64,000 bases of DNA, taken from assembly GCA_965248765.1 (NCBI GenBank), contig CBDFKF010000002.1, forward strand, positions 62,001-126,000, written 5' to 3'. The translations under genes were made by a program, and so were the position numbers. Shown piece after piece: positions 30,160 to 37,864 of this stretch. Under the pieces are notes generated by a model. That model ran no database searches and had not been told where the DNA came from. It saw nothing but the letters and a program-made list of their open reading frames with translations. The DNA comes from CBDFKF01 sp965248765 (GTDB taxonomy: Bacteria > Pseudomonadota > Alphaproteobacteria > VGEJ01). The first letter of the stretch is position 1, and every line of letters begins with the position of its first letter.

Positions 30160-30755
30160 GTGCGCTTGTCCGCTACGACGCGATGTGCCGCGCCATCGAC
30201 GCCGCCTACGAAGTCGATGAAGTGAAGTCTATCCGCGATAAGGCGATGGCCCTGGAGCACTACGCCCAGCAGGCCATGAATGTCGATGCTGAGCGTCGCG
30301 CCTGCGAAATCCGACTTCGAGCGGAGCGCAAGGCAGGCAGGCTGCTTCGGGACATGGAAAAGGCAAAGGCGGGCAGGCCATCAAAGAATCGGTCGAACGA
30401 CACGACCAATTTCGACAAGCCCAAGACACTGGAGGAGCTCGGCATCTCCAGGGATCAGTCGAGCAAGTGGCAGAAGCTTGCTGGCGTCCCGGAGGAAGAA
30501 TTCGAGGCGGCGCTGGCAGGTCCAGGCAAGCCGAGCACCAGCGGCATTATTAGTGACCGCCCGAGACAAGAGCCCATGGACCCGCAAGCGCTCTGGGTCT
30601 GGGGTCGTCTGCGCGACTTCGAGCGCGTGGGCCTCCTTGAGAAGGACCCGCAGGCATTTCTCCCGGAAATGACGGAGCCAATGCAGGCGGATGTACGCCG
30701 TCTCGTGCGACCTGTCACCGATTGGCTGAAAGGAGTGATCGATGAGCGGCGATGA
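30156..30755 (+). CDS. Conserved early phage protein, unknown
   Basis: 199 residues from the GTG at 30156. Residues 1-70 are a long charged helix (VKSIRDKAMALEHYAQQAMN, AERKAGRLLRDMEKAKAG). Then come LEELGISRDQSSKWQKLAGV and PEEEFEAALA, a pattern common to a widespread phage family that looks like a ParB/KorB-type or Xre-like helix-turn-helix domain. The C-terminus is acidic and helical. A DNA-binding role is plausible but inferred. Confidence 0.6.
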   Translation: MSALVRYDAMCRAIDAAYEVDEVKSIRDKAMALEHYAQQAMNVDAERRACEIRLRAERKAGRLLRDMEKAKAGRPSKNRSNDTTNFDKPKTLEELGISRDQSSKWQKLAGVPEEEFEAALAGPGKPSTSGIISDRPRQEPMDPQALWVWGRLRDFERVGLLEKDPQAFLPEMTEPMQADVRRLVRPVTDWLKGVIDERR

Positions 30756-31209
30756 ACAAAAGCTCCGGCGAGTATTGCTGGAAATCTACGAGCAGCGCCG
30801 TGATGAAATTCGCATCAGTCCGTCATGGCTTGCGACCCAAGCCATGATCGATCTGGACGGCGAAAACAGGTCCCCCCTTCTCGTCCGCAGGGCGGCGCAC
30901 CTTCAATTGCGTCAGATCGCCCGCAGTATCTGCCGAAAAAAGTTCGAGAGCGACGGCATCGAAACCGAGCAGGACGACCTATTCCCGGCCCTGCAATCAC
31001 GATATCCGGCGGCCCACTCATCGGAAACCGAACCGGAATACGTGCTGCTCGAACACCTGACCGAACAGGATGCAATGTTCAACGTCAAGCGTCTTCGTCG
31101 CGAGGGCGAAACCAAGCTCCACCATGCCGATGCTCTAGAATCATGGTGGTGCGGCCGTGAGGTGGGGGCCAACGGCGTGCTGCGGATAGGGGAGTTGAGA
31201 GATGGCTGA
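30742..31209 (+). CDS. Unknown early protein
   Basis: 155 residues, overlapping the genes on both sides by 14 and 8 bases. The N-terminal half (LLEIYEQRRDEIRISPSWLA, then LQLRQIARSICRKKF) is helical and basic. The rest is acidic, with VLLEHLTEQDAMFNVKRLRR. This layout is seen in phage proteins encoded just before RecT-like genes. No catalytic motif is recognised. Confidence 0.5.
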   Translation: MSGDEQKLRRVLLEIYEQRRDEIRISPSWLATQAMIDLDGENRSPLLVRRAAHLQLRQIARSICRKKFESDGIETEQDDLFPALQSRYPAAHSSETEPEYVLLEHLTEQDAMFNVKRLRREGETKLHHADALESWWCGREVGANGVLRIGELRDG

Positions 31210-32107
31210 AACGGCAGTCGCGACGAAGCAGCACGTCGCGGAGATCATGGAGCAGGTCATCGTCAAGGGCGACCTGTCGAAGCTCACGCCCGCCGAACGC
31301 AGCAATTACTACATGACGGTCTGCAAGTCGGTCGGGCTGAACCCGCTGACCAAGCCGTTCGAGTACATCACGCTCAACAGCAAGCTGACGCTCTATGCGC
31401 TGCGGGGCTGCACCGATCAATTGCGGAGCATTCACGGCGTGTCGGTGGAGGAAGTATCCGAGCGCACGCACAACGGCGTGTTCATCGTCACCGCCAAGGT
31501 CAGGGACAAGCATGAGCGGACGGATGTATCCACGGGCGCCGTCACCATCGGCAATCTCAAGGGTGACGCGCTATGCAACGCCATGATGAAGGCCGAGACC
31601 AAGGCCAAGCGGCGGGCCACGCTCTCGATCTGCGGGCTGGGGTTCCTGGACGAATCGGAAATAGAGACGGTCCCGCGCAACGCGAGGTCCGAGCCCCGCG
31701 ACGTGACGCCGAAGCGCGAACCGCCCAAGGCCGTCGAGGCCCAGCCGCCGATCGATCCTGAGACGGGTGAAGTCCTGCCGCCTTCGGCGATCAAGGTCGG
31801 CATCACCGAGGACAAGCAGCCGGACTGGCAGGCGTGGACCGTGACGTTCGCCGCCGCTTTGAACGCGGCACAAACGGTTGACGAGATCGACGCATGGATG
31901 AACGAAAACAAAGACCCGCTTAACAATCTAAAGGCCGGCAGCGGCTACGAGAACAGCGAGGCGAACGTGAAACGATGCCAGGATCGGCACGCCCGCTTGT
32001 TAGCGCTGGCCGACGATCATCGCGCCACGCTGGCCGACACGCCCACCGATCTCCCCGCCGAGGTCGCCCAGGGCGAGCCCGACCTCGACGTGCTGGCGGC
32101 AGGGTGA
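31202..32107 (+). CDS. RecT-like single-strand annealing protein
   Basis: 301 residues. The core reads YYMTVCKSVGLNPLTKPFEY, LYALRGCTDQLRSIHGVSVE and KAETKAKRRATLSICGLGFL, the pattern of RecT/Bet-like annealing proteins found beside YqaJ exonucleases. The region after residue 165 is Pro/Glu-rich and probably flexible. It would anneal the single strands made by the exonuclease at 28.8 kb, for recombination-dependent replication. Confidence 0.68.
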   Translation: MAETAVATKQHVAEIMEQVIVKGDLSKLTPAERSNYYMTVCKSVGLNPLTKPFEYITLNSKLTLYALRGCTDQLRSIHGVSVEEVSERTHNGVFIVTAKVRDKHERTDVSTGAVTIGNLKGDALCNAMMKAETKAKRRATLSICGLGFLDESEIETVPRNARSEPRDVTPKREPPKAVEAQPPIDPETGEVLPPSAIKVGITEDKQPDWQAWTVTFAAALNAAQTVDEIDAWMNENKDPLNNLKAGSGYENSEANVKRCQDRHARLLALADDHRATLADTPTDLPAEVAQGEPDLDVLAAG

Positions 32108-32550
32108 CAGCGCGCGTGTCTGAATGCCTCATGCGCGCCGAGAAGGGCAAGCTCGCGCCAGTGGACATGATCGGTGTCGAGGCGCTGGACGGCGTGCCCG
32201 ACGGCGCGACGCTACGGGTGAAATGGACGCGGCCGCGCAATGTCGGTCATCACCGCCTTTTCTTCGCGTTGATCGACGTGGTGTTCCAGGCGCAGGACCG
32301 CTTCGCCACGAAGGACGATTTGCTTGACGCGCTCAAGATCGCGTTGGGGCACTACAGCGTGTGGCGGATCGGCGAGCGCGAGGTTCTGCGGCCCAAGTCC
32401 ATCAGCTTCGCGGCGATGGACCAAGCCGCGTTCTCCGCCTTCTACGATCGCGCCGTACAGCTAATCGTCGTGAATCTGCTGCCCGGCACCGACCGCGCCG
32501 ACCTAGACGCGCGGGTGCACGAGATATTGGACGGGAGGCAGGCGGCATGA
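32104..32550 (+). CDS. DUF1367-family protein
   Basis: 148 residues from the GTG at 32104 (GTGA overlap). TLRVKWTRPRNVGHHRLFFA, then LIDVVFQAQD, matches the RPRN-x-x-HR-x-FFAL core of DUF1367, a family common in lambdoid and alphaproteobacterial phages, found near recombination genes. The C-terminus has SFYDRAVQLIVVNLLPG-like helices. The molecular role is not known. Confidence 0.7.
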   Translation: MTARVSECLMRAEKGKLAPVDMIGVEALDGVPDGATLRVKWTRPRNVGHHRLFFALIDVVFQAQDRFATKDDLLDALKIALGHYSVWRIGEREVLRPKSISFAAMDQAAFSAFYDRAVQLIVVNLLPGTDRADLDARVHEILDGRQAA

Positions 32551-32756
32551 AAGACGACGGAGGGCCGGCGTTCCCGGTTGCAGCGACGTGGCGACCGGAT
32601 GGCGATCAGCACGATGCTGGGTGGCACGGACTCTTCTTACGCGACTGGTTTGCGGGGATGGCGCTCAGCGGCATGGTGACGCACGCCGTGTCGCTGATGC
32701 TGGTCGGCGAAGAACCGAGGCTCAACGACTCTGACATGGCGGCGCATGGGACGTGA
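32547..32756 (+). CDS. Small phage protein with GGPAFP and RDWFAG motifs
   Basis: 69 residues from the ATG at 32547 (ATGA overlap). It carries DDGGPAFPVAATW near the N-terminus and GLFLRDWFAGMALSG in the middle, the two signatures of a small protein found in many tailed phages of proteobacteria. The function is unknown. Its end overlaps the following PLA2-like gene by 11 bases. Confidence 0.65.
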   Translation: MKDDGGPAFPVAATWRPDGDQHDAGWHGLFLRDWFAGMALSGMVTHAVSLMLVGEEPRLNDSDMAAHGT

Positions 32757-33096
32757 GGCCGGGACGAGTGAATTGAGGCCATTCGTTACCGACGGTTGCT
32801 CTGGCGGAATGTCCTGGTTCTGGCGCCGTGCATTAGGCCGGCCGCCACCATGGGAGGACGCCTGTATCGCACATGATCGGGTGTATCACGCCGGGGGTTC
32901 AAAGCATCGCCGCCGCGAGGCCGACTTGGCTCTAGCTGTTATCGTGACTCGGGCTGGCCATCCGCTGTTGGCGGCGGCGATGTTCTACGCCCTCCGCTTT
33001 GGCGGCGCGCCTTGGTGGCCGTTCCCGTGGCGGTGGGGGTTCGGCTATCGCTGGCCGCATCGGTTGGGATACCCAGCATCGAATGGTGGACCGTGA
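32746..33096 (+). CDS. Phospholipase A2-like membrane protein
   Basis: 116 residues. Residues about 12-65 read FVTDGCSGGMSWFWRRALGR, WEDACIAHDRVYHAGGS and RREADLALAVIV. The C-x-x-HD-x-x-Y-x-x-G-G core with a later A-D resembles the His-Asp centre of bacterial phospholipase A2-like proteins. A hydrophobic segment near residues 72-84 and a Trp-rich tail (GAPWWPFPWRWGFGYRWP) could anchor it at the membrane. It may act on host membranes or in lysis. Activity is inferred from motif resemblance only. Confidence 0.5.
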   Translation: MGREAGTSELRPFVTDGCSGGMSWFWRRALGRPPPWEDACIAHDRVYHAGGSKHRRREADLALAVIVTRAGHPLLAAAMFYALRFGGAPWWPFPWRWGFGYRWPHRLGYPASNGGP

Positions 33097-33242
33097 AATC
33101 CGATCTGGTCGATATCGAGGCCGCGTTGCGCCACGAGACCGACGCCGCCTATCTGCTCGACCACGGCGGCAAGGAGCCCGTGTCGGCGACGACAACCTTT
33201 GCGATGCCGGAATGGCTCGCGCTTGAGAAGGGGTTGATATGA
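33093..33242 (+). CDS. Small early protein
   Basis: 49 residues from the GTG at 33093 (GTGA overlap). EAALRHETDAAYLLDHGGKE, then TTFAMPEWLALEKGLI, matches a short phage family whose core is E-T-x-x-A-x-L-x-D-x-G and which ends in M-P-x-W-L-A-x-x-K-G-L. The function is unknown. Confidence 0.55.
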   Translation: MKSDLVDIEAALRHETDAAYLLDHGGKEPVSATTTFAMPEWLALEKGLI

Positions 33243-33427
33243 CCGCCCGCACCCCGAAGCCCGGAGAGCACGTTTACGATTTGGGGTGTCCCCTCACTCA
33301 GCGGTTGCGCAGATCGGGCCACACAGACCCGCGCAAACGAGTCCTCGTGAAAAAGGTCTTCCCGTGGGGTCTCCGTGTGGAAGACGAGGACGGCGAGTTC
33401 GACTGTGAGCATTGGGAGATGCCATGA
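33239..33427 (+). CDS. Small early protein
   Basis: 62 residues from the ATG at 33239 (ATGA overlap). It has one beta-rich half (KRVLVKKVFPWGLRVEDEDG) and ends with EFDCEHWEMP. No family is recognised; it may be a small DNA mimic or regulator given its acidic C-terminus. Confidence 0.45.
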   Translation: MTARTPKPGEHVYDLGCPLTQRLRRSGHTDPRKRVLVKKVFPWGLRVEDEDGEFDCEHWEMP

Positions 33428-33600
33428 CCGCCCGCCTCGCCGTTACCCGCGCTCAGGCGCGCGCCATCGCCGACGTGGCCGTTGAGAAGGGCTGCGTGAT
33501 CGAGGTCGAGCGTGACGGAACGATCTATCGCATCATCCCGGACGATGGGCGTGACGCGAAACCCAGGCCCGTTGACTTCCCCGAGGAAATCGATCTCTGA
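33424..33600 (+). CDS. Small early protein before the integrase
   Basis: 58 residues from the ATG at 33424 (ATGA overlap). LAVTRAQARAIADVAVEKGC is followed by a beta hairpin (VIEVERDGTIYRIIPDD) and an acidic tail. It is coupled to the integrase start by TGATG. The position is right for an excisionase, but the sequence lacks a clear winged-helix pattern. Related small proteins precede integrases in many alphaproteobacterial prophages. Confidence 0.5.
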   Translation: MTARLAVTRAQARAIADVAVEKGCVIEVERDGTIYRIIPDDGRDAKPRPVDFPEEIDL

Positions 33601-34688
33601 TGCCGGCCATGCGCCGGAAGCTACCGCCGTACGTCTACCGCGAGAAGACACGCCACGGGCGCTGGGTGCTGTACTTCCGCCGCGGCAAGGGCCGGCGGAT
33701 CAGGCTGCCGGACGCCTTCGGCGCGCCAGGGTTCGATGACGCCTACCAAGCCGCGCTCACCGGCAACGTCCCGACGACGACGCGGCCCGAGCAGGCGTCC
33801 CCGCGATCGCTACAGTGGCTCGTCGCACGCTACCTGGAGAGCGCGGCGTGGCGGCAGTTGGCAGTCGCCAGTCGCCAGAAATACGGCGGTCTCTACCAAG
33901 ACGCTGTTCGGAGATCCGGTAACGCGCCGTTCGCGGCCATTACGCGGATCGACATTCAGCGGGCAATGGATAAGCGCGCCGACACGCCCGGACAGGCAAA
34001 CAGCTTCCTAAAGGCGATGCGCGGGCTGTTCGCATGGGCCGTGCGCAATGGGCATGTCGAGCACAATCCTACACATGGAGTCGAGCGCACCCGCTACAAG
34101 AGCGACGGGTTCCCTGCCTGGACGATGGACGACGTGCAGGCATTTCGAGCACAGCACGAGATGGGCACGAAGGCCCGGTTAGCACTCGAACTGCTATTGC
34201 TCACGGGCTTGCGCCGCTCGGACATCGTGCGGGCAGGGCGTCAGCACCTTCGCGGTGGCGTGTTCACCCTTCGCACCGCCAAGACGGGCACCACGGTTAC
34301 AATCCGTTTCCCTGGCTGGCTTTTAGAGATGATCTCCGCGACACCCACGGGAGACATGCATTTCATTGTTAGCGCGCAGGGGCGGCCGTTCACGGGCGAG
34401 AGCTTCGGCGGCTGGTTCCGGAGCCGATGCCGTGAGGCCGACATTGCGAAAAGCGCTCACGGGCTGCGCAAGCTGTCGGCGACGCTGGCGGCGAACGGGG
34501 GCGCGGCAGCGCATCAGCTTATGGCGCAATATGGTTGGTCCACCATCGGCCAGGCCGAGGTCTACACACGCGGCGCCGATCGCGTCCGCCTCGGTGTGGA
34601 GGCATCCGAGATCGTGGCCGGTCAAATTGAGAACGAAACGTCCCGCACCCCACTTCCAGGTGCGGGGAAATCAAAAAAAACAACATGA
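33600..34688 (+). CDS. int: Tyrosine integrase
   Basis: 362 residues. After an N-terminal arm-binding part (YVYREKTRHGRWVLYFRRGK) and a core-binding SAM-like domain, the catalytic domain shows LLLTGLRRSDIV (Arg), TAKTGTTVTIRFP (Lys), HGLRKLSATLAA (His-x-x-Arg), a Trp in place of the second His (YGWSTIGQ) and the nucleophile in EVYTRGADR. All five positions are filled, so it should be active. It ends the early operon and lies next to glpK sequence. Confidence 0.92.
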   Translation: MPAMRRKLPPYVYREKTRHGRWVLYFRRGKGRRIRLPDAFGAPGFDDAYQAALTGNVPTTTRPEQASPRSLQWLVARYLESAAWRQLAVASRQKYGGLYQDAVRRSGNAPFAAITRIDIQRAMDKRADTPGQANSFLKAMRGLFAWAVRNGHVEHNPTHGVERTRYKSDGFPAWTMDDVQAFRAQHEMGTKARLALELLLLTGLRRSDIVRAGRQHLRGGVFTLRTAKTGTTVTIRFPGWLLEMISATPTGDMHFIVSAQGRPFTGESFGGWFRSRCREADIAKSAHGLRKLSATLAANGGAAAHQLMAQYGWSTIGQAEVYTRGADRVRLGVEASEIVAGQIENETSRTPLPGAGKSKKTT

Positions 34689-34994
34689 AATCAATGGCCT
34701 GAGTTGGCGGCGCCAGACCGCACCGGTCTCGCGATCCCACAACAGCGTGGTTTCGCGCTGGTTGGCGATACCGATTGCCACCGTGTCCACAGCTTCCGGC
34801 CGCGCCAGCACCGCGCGGCTTAAGCGAAGGACGTTGTCCCAGATCCCCTCGGCGTCATGCTCGACCCAGCCGTTGTGGGGGAAGATTTGCCGGTGGGGGG
34901 CCTCTTCAGTGACGAGCGGGCGGCCGCTCCCATCGAACAGCATGGCCCGGGTGCTGGTCGTACCCTGATCGATCGCAAGAACGGTCGGCGCCAT
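34671..34994 (-). pseudogene. glpK: Glycerol kinase, 5' fragment cut by the prophage
   Basis: The start APTVLAIDQGTTSTRAMLFD is the phosphate-1 ATP-binding motif of glycerol kinase. FPHNGWVEHDAEGIWD and VAIGIANQRETTLLWDRETG follow as in intact GlpK. After about residue 95 the sequence becomes WRRQLRPLISCCFF, which is not GlpK, and stops. The intact enzyme is about 500 residues. The remainder should lie past the far end of the prophage. Unless excision occurs, this strain should lack this glycerol kinase. Confidence 0.88.
34690..34730. other. Predicted right attachment site inside glpK
   Basis: Glycerol kinase homology read on the minus strand is good up to WDRETGA near 34732, then turns into unrelated residues and a stop at 34671. 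The integrase stop is at 34688. The crossover core should lie in this interval. The matching core is outside the window, so it cannot be read. Confidence 0.6.
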
Positions 34995-35128
34995 GACGCG
35001 ATAGCCGAACCTCAACGACCCCACGTCCAGCTAGCGAACACTTCGCCAGACTTTGCGCCGCTGTGTCTAGCACCCTTCCCGGCCACCACTACGCTACACT
35101 TCCCGCAACCAAAGGACGCAACCCGCCC

Positions 35129-36268
35129 ATGGCAAATACAGACCATCTCAGGAAGCTTAAGGAGGACGTTGCAGCCTGGAACGCTTGGCCCTACGCCAAT
35201 CTCGAAGTTACACCCGACCTCTCCGATGCGGACCTGTCCCAAACGGACCTGTGCGCTGCGGTACTAATCGACGGCAACCTCTCCGGAGCGGACCTCGTGG
35301 GTGCGAAACTGATGGGTGCCAACCTCCTAAGAGCAGACTTCTCCGGCGCGACACTAAACGGCGCGAACCTCTCCACCTCGCACCTCGCACCTCGCCAGCG
35401 CCAATCTCGCCAACGCCAATCTCATCGCACAAGCCTAAACGACACGGACTTCACCAACGCGAACCTCCGTGATGCAAGATTTTCGCACGCTGTCCTGAAC
35501 GGGACGGCTCTCGAAGGTGCCGATCTCACCGGCGCTGTCTTCTACGAGACGGTATTGGCCGATCTCGATCTCTCGGCCACCAAAGGCCTCGAGCTCGTCC
35601 AGCACAGAGGCCCCAGCGTCCTTGACAACCGGACGCTGCAGCGATTCGGGGATCTCCCGCTCGTCTTCCTGCGCGGCTGTGGCCTGCCCGACCGGTTCAT
35701 CGACAACCTGCCGGGGCTGCTCGGCAAGGCGATCGCCTACTACTCCTGCTTCATCAGCCACTCGTCCCGCGACAAGGATTTCGTCGGTCGCTTATACGCC
35801 GATCTCCAGAACCACGGCGTGCGCTGCTGGTACGCGCCCGAGGACATCAAGATCGGCGACAGGCTCCTCGATACCTTCGATCGTCAGGTCCGCCTGCGCA
35901 ACAAGCTCCTCATCGTATTGTCGGCAGACTCGATCGACAGCGACTGGGTCGAGGACGAGGTCACCATCGCGCTCGAAGAGGAGCGTACGCGCAAGCACAC
36001 CGTCCTCTTCCCGATCCGCATCGACGATGCCGTCATGGAGACAGACAAAGCGTGGGCCGCCAAAGTCCGCAACCGGCACGGCGACTTCCGTGCCTGGGGT
36101 GAGAATCACGCTTCCTACAAAGGTCGCCTTCGACCGCCTGCTCCGCGACCTAGGTGCCGCGCCCTGACTCCAACCAAGCCGAGTCCAGCCCTCGGGATGA
36201 CCTCCGGCCGACCTGGCGACGCCCTTGTGGGGCACCGCCGGGTCCGGCGTCGTCAGCCGATCGCCTGA
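35129..36268 (+). CDS. Pentapeptide-repeat / TIR protein with frame damage
   Basis: 379 residues from the ATG at 35129. Residues about 30-85 are pentapeptide repeats (SDADLSQTDLCAAVLI, GADLVGAKLMGANLLRADF). The TIR domain begins at YYSCFISHSSRDKDFVGRLY and includes WVEDEVTIALEE, where the Glu is the probable NADase residue. Two places are off frame. At 35387-35430 the pentapeptide pattern (SANLANANLIAQA) is in the +1 frame. Near 36121 the normal end (AFDRLLRDLGAAP, stop 36165-36167) is also in another frame, so the product has a foreign 35-residue tail. TIR proteins of this type act in defence or signalling. Confidence 0.72.
   Translation: MANTDHLRKLKEDVAAWNAWPYANLEVTPDLSDADLSQTDLCAAVLIDGNLSGADLVGAKLMGANLLRADFSGATLNGANLSTSHLAPRQRQSRQRQSHRTSLNDTDFTNANLRDARFSHAVLNGTALEGADLTGAVFYETVLADLDLSATKGLELVQHRGPSVLDNRTLQRFGDLPLVFLRGCGLPDRFIDNLPGLLGKAIAYYSCFISHSSRDKDFVGRLYADLQNHGVRCWYAPEDIKIGDRLLDTFDRQVRLRNKLLIVLSADSIDSDWVEDEVTIALEEERTRKHTVLFPIRIDDAVMETDKAWAAKVRNRHGDFRAWGENHASYKGRLRPPAPRPRCRALTPTKPSPALGMTSGRPGDALVGHRRVRRRQPIA
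35374..35394 (+). repeat. Heptanucleotide repeat (CACCTCG)x3 in the TIR gene
   Basis: Three exact copies of CACCTCG in tandem, exactly where the reading frame leaves the pentapeptide pattern. Each copy gained or lost changes the frame by one base. With two copies the downstream SANLANANL pattern would be in frame but a TAA would follow soon after. Confidence 0.8.
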
Positions 36269-36546
36269 TAGCTCGTCATTGTCATATCGGTGCCCTCGTC
36301 CCGCAGTGGAATGAGGGCCTGATACGCCGCCGAGCCAAACCACTCGTCGATCGTCTCGACGCTCGGGAACTTGACCATGACCGTCATCTCGTGATCGGCC
36401 GCCTCACCGGTCAGGGCCCGGTCGGTCTTACCGCGAAACAGAAGCTCGGCCCCGTACGGCCGGGCGACCTTCTGCGTCTCCGCGAGATACTCCTGGAACT
36501 TCGCGGGGTTCTTGACGTTAATCTTCGCAATCATCAGAGCGCTCAT
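36253..36546 (-). CDS. DUF1330-family protein
   Basis: 97 residues from the ATG at 36546, preceded by AAAGGA. IAKINVKNPAKFQEYLAETQ, AELLFRGKTD and EMTVMVKFPSVETIDEWFGS are the DUF1330 pattern of small dimeric alpha-beta barrel proteins. It follows the NmrA-like gene by 32 bases on the same strand and is probably co-transcribed. The last codons overlap the extended end of the TIR frame. The role is unknown. Confidence 0.85.
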   Translation of the reverse strand: MSALMIAKINVKNPAKFQEYLAETQKVARPYGAELLFRGKTDRALTGEAADHEMTVMVKFPSVETIDEWFGSAAYQALIPLRDEGTDMTMTSYQAIG

Positions 36547-36578
36547 TGGATGGTCCTTTCCATTATCGGTTGAGGGTG

Positions 36579-37754
36579 TCAAACAGCGGCCGCTATCCCG
36601 ACCGGCCACGGCGCTGCTGCGTCTGTAACGCCGCTGCCGGCCGGGAGTGGCTTGGCGGCCATGTCCGCGGCATGGGTATCGTGGCTCCCACGCCAGCCCG
36701 CGTTGTCGCGGGCGAAGGCCGGCGATGTCAGGAGCACGTGGTCGCCGTGCCGTTCGATCGCCGCGACGTCCGGCTTGGCGGCGAACAGAATGCGGATGAA
36801 GTTCCGCACAGCCTTCACCTTGTTGCCGAAGCTGCGCACGGCCTCAGGCCGGCTCGCCACGACCCGTCGCGCGATCGTCTCGAAGTCCTCGGGGTCTCGG
36901 CCCGTCACATCCCGCACCGCGCTAGTGGGCGCGCCGACGCCAAAGGCGCCCCGTCGATACTCATCGGCATAGAGCCGTAGCTGGGTCTGCATGAACTCAG
37001 AGACATGTCTGACATCGAACGCTTTCAACGCCTTCAGAAACAGCGCTTCGGGGATGTCCTGATACCGGACCTTGCCACCCAGAACCTTGGACAAGACGGC
37101 GGCGATCTCGTTCGGCGAAAGCAGGGCCGGGCCGGTCGGCCGATAGACGCTGCCGGCGTGGGTCGCCGGATCGATCAGCGCGGCCACACTGACGGCCGCG
37201 ATGTCCTCGTTCGACGGCGGCGCGTTCTTCTTCACATCGCCATCGCCGAGCGGCAGGGGCAGAATGCCAAGCTGCGCCGCCGGCTCGAGCGCAAAGAAGT
37301 AGTTCTCGGCAAACCAGCCGACATTGATCACGGTCAGCGTGGTCTCAGGCAAGAGCTTGATCAGCTCGTCATTGAGCCAGGTTTCGCGTGTTCCCACCGA
37401 CGGGTGGTCTGGGTGGGCGAGCCACTGACCGAGCGACACCACGTGCTCGAGTCGGGCTTCGCGCGCGGCGATTGCGAAAACCGCGCCGAAATGCAGACCG
37501 TTCGCGGCCGACGGCGCGCAGAAGTAGGCGCGCTGAATGCCCCCCATGGCCCGGCGCACGTCGGCAAGTGCGTATTGATCGCCGACGAAGACTTCGGCGC
37601 CGGCCTCTCGCAAACGCCGTGCGCGATGGTCGTCGCGCCGGACAAAGGCGCGAACAGGAAAGCCCTTTTCGAGCAGTTGGAGCGCGGTCGGCAGGCCGGT
37701 GTTGCCGGCTGCGCTGGTAACGAGGATCTTCGGGTGACTATTGAGGGTTTTCAT
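36579..37754 (-). CDS. NmrA-like NAD(P)-binding protein
   Basis: 391 residues. The Rossmann start is PKILVTSAAGNTGLPTALQL, with G-x-x-G-x-x-x-A, then VRAFVRRDDHRARRLREAGA. This is an NmrA/HSCARG-type atypical short-chain dehydrogenase (quinone reductase or redox sensor). The C-terminal 90 residues are an extra helical and flexible part. It is divergent from an HxlR regulator, a very common pairing in which the regulator responds to quinones or aldehydes. Confidence 0.85.
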   Translation of the reverse strand: MKTLNSHPKILVTSAAGNTGLPTALQLLEKGFPVRAFVRRDDHRARRLREAGAEVFVGDQYALADVRRAMGGIQRAYFCAPSAANGLHFGAVFAIAAREARLEHVVSLGQWLAHPDHPSVGTRETWLNDELIKLLPETTLTVINVGWFAENYFFALEPAAQLGILPLPLGDGDVKKNAPPSNEDIAAVSVAALIDPATHAGSVYRPTGPALLSPNEIAAVLSKVLGGKVRYQDIPEALFLKALKAFDVRHVSEFMQTQLRLYADEYRRGAFGVGAPTSAVRDVTGRDPEDFETIARRVVASRPEAVRSFGNKVKAVRNFIRILFAAKPDVAAIERHGDHVLLTSPAFARDNAGWRGSHDTHAADMAAKPLPAGSGVTDAAAPWPVGIAAAV

Positions 37755-37864
37755 TTACTTCCTCCATGCGGGAGTTCTGGAATGACTCCGATGTGGAGGT
37801 GCCGTTGATATATTCAAGTTATTTCTTTATATTATCAACTATTATCGTCATAGGGGCTTGCGCT

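Larger units (their letters stand above)
1..34720. mobile_element. Siphovirus-like prophage, right-hand part
   Basis: Packaging, head, tail, immunity, recombination and integrase genes form one continuous block. The tail-tip gene is cut by the left edge, so the left attachment site is not in view. The right end is placed just past the integrase because glycerol kinase coding sequence begins there. The early genes are tightly packed with ATGA, GTGA or TGATG overlaps. The order terminase, portal, ClpP-type protease, HK97-type capsid, connectors, tail tube, tape measure and J-like tip is that of a long non-contractile tailed phage. The right boundary is good to a few tens of bases only. Confidence 0.93.

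Noticed and set aside
34640..34685. Possible intrinsic terminator at the end of the integrase gene
   Set aside because: A CCCGCACC/GGTGCGGG stem is present but it is followed by an A-run on the plus strand, not a U-run, and it is inside the coding sequence.
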